A stretch of DNA of 9,368 bases from Actinomycetes bacterium. GTDB taxonomy: Bacteria > Actinomycetota > Acidimicrobiia > Acidimicrobiales > RAAP-2. This document shows positions 8,333 through 9,368 of the stretch, in pieces; position 1 is the stretch's first letter; every line of letters starts with the position of its first letter. A model generated the notes under the pieces. It saw nothing but the letters and a program-made list of their open reading frames with translations. It was not told the DNA's origin and made no database searches. The position numbers and the translations under genes are program-made. Where the stretch lies: positions 1 to 9,368 of the forward strand of contig JAKAZC010000092.1 of assembly GCA_021826655.1 (NCBI GenBank). The letters run 5' to 3'.

Positions 8333-8350
8333 CGGGCCCGGTGGCGCGGG

Positions 8351-8605
8351 TCAGCCGGCCCGGCCGGCGGTCCGCCGCAGTGGCGGCACGGTCCGTGGCG
8401 CGCTCCGCCGGGGTGGCAGCTCGGCCAGAAGGGTGGCGGTGGCCTCGGCCACGGTCGCCACGGCGCGTTCGAACGCCTCGGCGGTGGCCGCCGACGGCGC
8501 CTGGACGCCGCCCACCTTGCGCACGTACTGGCGGGCGGCGGCCTCGACTTCGGCGACGGTGGCGGGCGGCTCGAGCCCGCGGAGGACGGTGATGTTGCGG
8601 CACAT
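8351..8605 (-). CDS. DUF2277 family small protein
   Basis: An 84-residue protein of unknown function that matches the DUF2277 family along its length. It begins 'MCRNITVLRGLEPPAT', followed by 'EVEAAARQYVRKVGGVQAPS' (19-38) and an alanine-rich helical segment 'AFERAVATVAEATATLLAEL' (about 44-63), then a basic tail. The whole protein is probably helical and cytoplasmic; the conserved Cys2 is the only cysteine. I chose the ATG at 8605 because the family starts at M-C-R-N. An upstream in-frame codon at 8671 would add 22 residues translated through the hairpin 8627-8674 and is not credible. There is no strong ribosome site. It lies downstream of the phosphoesterase on the same strand, separated by that hairpin, so it is likely transcribed on its own. 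It converges with the ABC-F gene. Confidence 0.82.
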   Translation of the reverse strand: MCRNITVLRGLEPPATVAEVEAAARQYVRKVGGVQAPSAATAEAFERAVATVAEATATLLAELPPRRSAPRTVPPLRRTAGRAG

Positions 8606-8626
8606 GCCGCCCACGCTACGGGAGCC

Positions 8627-8674
8627 CCGGTGCCGGTGCCGCAGCGGTCCGCTCGGCAGCGGCACCGGCACCGG
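8627..8674 (-). terminator. Strong GC-rich hairpin, probable terminator of the phosphoesterase gene
   Basis: CCGGTGCCGGTGCCGC (8627-8642) and GCGGCACCGGCACCGG (8659-8674) form a perfect 16-bp inverted repeat around a 16-nt loop. The loop itself can pair AGCG with CGCT. The stem begins 6 nt after the phosphoesterase stop codon (8681-8683) on the minus strand. It has no T-tract, as is common for actinobacterial hairpin terminators. The arms are each two copies of a CCGGTG-type hexamer. Confidence 0.6.
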
Positions 8675-8680
8675 CGGGCG

Positions 8681-9368
8681 TCAGCGGCCGAACACGTCGC
8701 TTCCGAAGGTGGACGTGGTGGTCGCCGCCTGGCCCAGCTTGGACAGGCCGAAGAGGTCCTCGACGGTGGCCAGGGTGGAGTAGTGGTTGTAGGGGACGGT
8801 GCTCACCGTCCCGGCCCGGATGAACGGGGAGAGCAGCACGGTCCCGGTGCGCCCGCCGCCCGGGCCGGACAGTCCCGGTAGTGCGGAGGCGGGTCCGGCC
8901 TGCTCGTTGCAGCACGCGGTGGCATCGGCACCGGAGCCGCTCCCGTCCGCCTCGTCGAACGTCACGATGAGCAGGCCGTCCTTCCGGAACGCCGGCGAGC
9001 GGGTGATGCGTGGCACCCAGGTCGACAGGAAGGCGTCCATGTTCGCCCCGGCGGTGGCCGCACCGGACTGGTTCACGCACGGTGCGTCGTGGCCGTCGTT
9101 GCAGAGGTTCGGGACGATGAAGCTGAGGTTGGGCGTGGTGGCGACGGCCGCCAGGTCGGCGGCGAGGCCGGTTGTGCCGGCCGGGGCCGAGGCGGGCAGC
9201 GCGCCCGTGGTCGAGCCGAGCGGGACCACCCGGGAGTCGCACAGTGCCGTGTCGTCGATGATCGAGTGGAAGTAGACGAACGGGTCGTGGCGCGTGGCGT
9301 AGCCGTCACCGGGCACGGCGCGCTGGGTCGTGTCGACCGTGCCCACGGCCGGATGGCCGCACACGGCA
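8681..9368 (-). CDS. Phosphoesterase family protein (PF04185-like), C-terminal part
   Basis: The frame is open to the right edge, so the 5' end is missing; about 228 residues are visible. They match the C-terminal half of the phosphoesterase/phospholipase C-acid phosphatase family: 'HDPFVYFHSI' (26-35, numbering from the visible codon at 9364), 'TPNLSFIVPNLCNDGHD' (77-93) with the metal-binding D-G-H-D, 'GLLIVTFDEADG' (130-141) with the F-D-E motif, and the C-terminal 'YNHYSTLATVEDLFGL' (192-207). Five or more cysteines, including a CC pair at 151-152, suggest disulfides and an exported protein; the signal peptide would be off the window. Relatives include the actinobacterial SapM-like acid phosphatase and phosphatidylinositol-3-phosphatase annotations. 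The specific substrate cannot be told from this part. Confidence 0.83.
   Translation of the reverse strand, partial: AVCGHPAVGTVDTTQRAVPGDGYATRHDPFVYFHSIIDDTALCDSRVVPLGSTTGALPASAPAGTTGLAADLAAVATTPNLSFIVPNLCNDGHDAPCVNQSGAATAGANMDAFLSTWVPRITRSPAFRKDGLLIVTFDEADGSGSGADATACCNEQAGPASALPGLSGPGGGRTGTVLLSPFIRAGTVSTVPYNHYSTLATVEDLFGLSKLGQAATTTSTFGSDVFGR

Noticed and set aside
8354..8368. 15-bp near-palindrome GCCGGCC-C-GGCCGGC
   Set aside because: Falls in the 3' coding end of the DUF2277 gene, has a one-base centre and GC-only sequence. It could aid termination between the convergent genes but is not distinguishable from background.

Overview
The window is very GC-rich, and its coding frames have strongly G/C-biased third codon positions. 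Starts include both ATG and GTG, and several genes overlap by one to three bases. Together with the family content (DUF35/thiolase-like lipid genes, DUF2277, an actinobacterial-type ABC-F protein), this suggests a chromosomal segment of a high-GC actinobacterium. It may be an environmental, Acidimicrobiia-like lineage, but the exact taxon cannot be read from the sequence. No mobile element, CRISPR array, rRNA or tRNA is visible.

Layout: 1-669 (+) is the C-terminal part of a CPA2/Kef-type cation:proton antiporter. Converging on it 10 bp away is a complete cytoplasmic-type sulfatase (680-2218, -) with an intact C-S-P-S-R formylglycine motif. A 132-bp divergent intergenic region (2219-2350) holds a palindromic operator-like site resembling the actinobacterial KstR box, with a plausible -10 element over it.

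From there a tight (+) operon runs: an OB-fold DUF35 protein without zinc ligands (2351-2809), a zinc-ribbon DUF35 protein (2809-3315), and two thiolase-fold lipid-transfer-like proteins (3312-4391, 4391-5545). All four are joined by TGATG or GTGA stop/start overlaps. A metallo-beta-lactamase-fold hydrolase (5594-6559) follows after 48 bp. The gene order recalls the mycobacterial Rv3521-ltp4-ltp3 cluster, where (from memory) the two DUF35 units are one fused protein. Both thiolase-fold proteins lack the Claisen catalytic Cys/His/Cys residues. The likeliest role is therefore a heteromeric acyl-CoA-handling complex of retro-aldolase (Ltp2/ChsH2-DUF35) type, acting in degradation of a sterol or other branched acyl side chain.

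The right part holds an ABC-F ATPase (6686-8332, +) that probably acts on the ribosome. Converging with it is a small DUF2277 protein (8351-8605, -). After a strong 16-bp-stem hairpin (8627-8674) comes the C-terminal part of a phosphoesterase (PF04185-like) on the - strand, which runs off the right edge. The most interesting part of the window is the split DUF35/thiolase operon with its KstR-like site and divergent sulfatase.
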